Below the pieces are notes generated by a model that saw nothing but the letters and a program-made list of their open reading frames with translations, ran no database searches and was not told where the DNA came from. Below, piece after piece: positions 61,079 to 64,000 of a stretch of DNA of 64,000 bases; the stretch's first letter is position 1; each line of letters opens with the position of its first letter. The stretch is from Manduca sexta (Eukaryota > Arthropoda > Insecta > Lepidoptera > Sphingidae), in the NCBI RefSeq assembly GCF_014839805.1, contig NC_051129.1, forward strand, positions 7,754,920 to 7,818,919, written 5' to 3'. Position numbers and translations under genes: made by a program.

Positions 61079-62299
61079 TAAATGCATTGCATGACAGTAC
61101 CGTAAGTATGTTTCTGCGATAAAAGAAATGCGGTATGGCTTAGGTTAGGTTAGCTTAGTTTTTAAAGTGGTAGTTCTGCTGTAGACATGTATGTCCACCG
61201 GATTAAGATTTCGGGACAATGCCATTATCTCACAGAAAACTGACGTGAAGCGATAAGCACAATAATAAATTACAAGTTAGTATTTAACCATTGGTAAATG
61301 AAAAATAATTCGTGATTTTATTTAAAATAAAAATAAAACACATCAAGTGGTATATTATCATAGTGACTTATATTTATTTTTCTGTGTAGACATCCATAAA
61401 ATTAAAGCATGACATATTGGCTACAATTAACATGATTTATTTTCCTACCACTTACACTATATCTTAAACATTTTCATCAATTATTTAATGTGTAAACATT
61501 GTAAATCAAACTAATATATTGGGCTATTAAAAGATTAAATACCTAAAGATATGAATTATGGTTGAAGTACACAAAATGTTGAATAAAGCTTTACGAAATT
61601 AATTGTTTGGAAATTATGTTCGTGAACGATATATCACACCTGGGTTTTATATGTGGAACTTCTCGCTTTGGAAAACAGGTTACCATGGACTTGATAAATT
61701 TTATCATAGTTATTCCCTGCTCATATCAGTGTTGGTTCTTGGTAATTTACCTAAGATTAATATTAGACTAAGTGCGTGTTTCACTAATTTTAAGTAAATT
61801 TTATTTCACAGCTATCGTATTAAATAGCTAATGTAAATAATATACTATCATTTATTTGCGAGCATAGATTGTAGTGTGACTTTTGTATTTGGTCGGCTTA
61901 TATATTTATTAGTGTAGCATTTACTCAGAAATTGTGAAGCAGTCTTTAAGACTTCTACTGAAGACATAGATATATAGGGTAGTTGTTATAAATGCCGACC
62001 ACGTGCAAAATTTTGCAGCATGTACATTGTATATTAAAGACAAAATAGATTATCTTACACTAATTGTTACGAAAAAACACGAAAATTGAGAGTAGGATGT
62101 GGACCTTAGACAATGTCATTCACACGAAACATTCCAGTTTTGTTATTCACGTCTTTCTGTGACGCTGTGGAATCCAATCCATTCAGCACAGCGCAGCGCT
62201 ACACAGAAAAATCCAATCCTTTGGTACATTATAAACACAATCAAAGTTTTCTTTTGCGTCTTGCACAAGCCTTGTTTATTCAGCCCAGTCACGAGTCAC

Positions 62300-62335
62300 G
62301 TTTACCTATATCACCAGTAGGTGATATAGGTAAAC
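62300..62335. other. Perfect 16-bp hairpin
   Basis: GTTTACCTATATCACC at 62300-62315 is exactly complementary to GGTGATATAGGTAAAC at 62320-62335, with an AGTA loop. It is too short and too symmetric to be a known RNA gene. Confidence 0.8.
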
Positions 62336-63012
62336 TTTACAGCCGGATCCAATCCCCAGAACTTTGACCAAACCATCGAGCACGGCGTGGGAACGGCGCT
62401 TCAATGCTGTTTGTATGTGATGAGTACAGTACTCGACAGTAAATATTATATGAGTTATAGAGAGAGAATAGGTAAGTCAGGGATGAATCGTCGTATGTCG
62501 GAGTGTTAGAGACGATATTCTACGAAGTGGAAGGGAAACAATTATCTATTTTTAAAGCTAATGAGTGATATTCAATCTCGTGTATTGTACCCTTTCTATA
62601 GCTCGACGTGTAATATCTACTCCCGATTACTGTACATACATGTTATCGAATAAATCTTGTATTTCTTTAGTTTCCTTGTACGCCTTACAAGTTACAGAGA
62701 AGTTTGAGTTCTCGATGTTTCACCCACAGCACGTGTTTTCATAAAGTCTTTGTTAATCGAATGAAAATAACGTTTTTTGAAAAGAGAGTTATGAATGTAA
62801 GTAGTTGATGTTAAGTGACCATCACATAATTACCATATAAGCGTTTTGGTGTACTCACTGTAAGCTTATATTTGACTTTTAATAAATCATTGCCTGTAAT
62901 ATAATTAATACTGGCCTTTAAAAAGAAAGAAAAAGTTAAGTTTGTCAAAATATTACTTCAGGTAAAAAATGTTTTAAGTAGTTTTGGACAGTATATTATT
63001 TGGTATTGTATG

Positions 63013-63155
63013 ATTTCCCGATATAAATAGTAGCCTATGTCCTTTCCAGGATATCAAACTATTTCTGTACCACATTTCATTGATATCGGTTCAGAGGTAC
63101 AGCTGTGAAAATGTAACAGACAGAGTTACTTTCGCATTTATAAGTATGGATGGAT
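63013..63155 (-). repeat. Non-autonomous repeat fragment
   Basis: CCGATATAAATAGTAGCCTA, TGTCCTTTCCAGGATATCAA and a TTTCGCATTTATAAGTATGG end match the style of 52905-53030 and 13740-13965. Confidence 0.45.
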
Positions 63156-64000
63156 TATATAATTTAATAAAAAATTAATTGAGAACGTTTAGCTAAAAAG
63201 GATTACAACACATTTAAAAATTTATAATTCACAACAAACCATTCTAACAAAAATAAGTAACACAAAAATATTAAAGTACTTTAACAATTTTTTTTTAGCA
63301 AACAGCAACCCTTTAAATAAAACAGAATTTTGTGAGTGAAAATGGACGAAATCTTTGAACTCGAGGGTTGTGTAAATAAATTTTAAATGCGATATCGTTG
63401 TAGCCTTTCTCAAACCTAATAAATTAACAAATGTATGAAAATTTAAGCGACATCTCACCCCTATTTCAATTACATCTCATGTTCTGTGTTGATCTGACGG
63501 AGCCTTTTGGACAAACTTCCCTTTGTACCGACGAATTTGCATAATTATTATTCTCAGTCATAACGCTCGGTGAAGGAATGGCAGAAATCAGGCGTGTAAT
63601 CTAGTTTTCTTTTTGAGCTGAGACGATTTTGCGCATTGTTGAGATGTGACACTTTAATCTGAGGATATGAATAATGTATGACGTGACTCGAGCACTTTGT
63701 ATACATATCATTCTTGCTTTTATTAATGGAGGGAAGTAGATAGAGGTCTTAAGCCAAGGACTTTTACTTTCCTGTGCTTTGTGTGAATTATTTTAATAGC
63801 TAACGACAAAAAACGACCGATAGTATTATACAGTGAGGTGTTTGCCGAAGTAACATTTTTTAGGCTTCAATATTTAAATGTGTGTGATTTCTTACTTTAA
63901 ATGATTTTGTAAATGTAAAAATAGCATCTTGGTAAAGACATTAAACAGTACAGTTAGTTATAATCGGGACATTAGGATAAAATTTGTGTTTTGTCTTGGT

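Larger units (their letters stand above)
61079..64000. other. No gene seen
   Basis: AT-rich. TTAGGTTAGGTTAG at 61140-61153 is only 14 bp. A GC-richer patch at 62100-62400 holds overlapping frames and the 16-bp hairpin. Confidence 0.45.

Noticed and set aside
61140..61153. TTAGG repeats suggesting telomeric sequence
   Set aside because: Only about two and a half units; too short to mean an interstitial telomere.
1..64000. CRISPR arrays, operons, bacterial promoters or terminators
   Set aside because: The sequence is eukaryotic with SINE and LINE content; no regularly spaced short repeats were seen.

Overview
The window is strongly AT-rich eukaryotic nuclear DNA. It has no operons, no ribosome-binding-site architecture and no long intact host gene. 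Two tRNA-derived SINE families, a Penelope-like element, RTE-type and CR1/Jockey-type LINE remnants and several short non-autonomous repeats are of types I associate with moth and butterfly genomes, so Lepidoptera is the most likely source. That is inference from repeat types, not from a marker gene.

Layout. 0.4-3.1 kb: an old SINE, a Penelope-like insertion with near-identical inverted arms, and a young SINE. 3.7-6.4 kb: two minus-strand coding-like segments, then a block of non-autonomous repeats that includes a 4 x 123 bp tandem array. 6.4-25.6 kb: mostly plain AT-rich DNA with small Penelope and other repeat fragments and one candidate exon near 21.4 kb. 25.7-27.3 kb: a 5'-truncated RTE retrotransposon and a SINE fragment. 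27.5-31.8 kb: a GC-richer unique stretch, a TIR element (MITE), a small retroposed tail and SINE copies. 34-44.5 kb: repeat fragments, three second-family SINE copies and two minus-strand coding-like segments. 45-53.3 kb: more SINE and repeat copies, a coding-like stretch at 49.5-49.8 kb, and a young SINE with a 16-bp duplication. 53.3-59.7 kb: mostly unique AT-rich DNA. 59.7-61.1 kb: a minus-strand CR1/Jockey-type LINE remnant. 61.1-64 kb: unique DNA with a perfect 16-bp hairpin.

Function. The sequence reads as an intergenic region or a very large intron colonised by retroelements. The recognisable proteins are mobile-element fragments (GIY-YIG endonuclease, two reverse transcriptases), all truncated or frameshifted. 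The SINEs have no protein and would depend on LINE machinery. The most interesting structure is the Penelope-like copy at 1428-2307. It has 326-327 bp inverted arms, a clear 15-bp target duplication, and in each arm a hammerhead-ribozyme-like motif whose 5' core differs from the canonical one. A few short segments with G-rich first codon positions (21.4, 35.3, 41.2, 49.6 kb) may be host exons or unrecognised element remnants. In DNA this AT-rich, open frames of 60-75 codons are expected by chance, so these calls are tentative.
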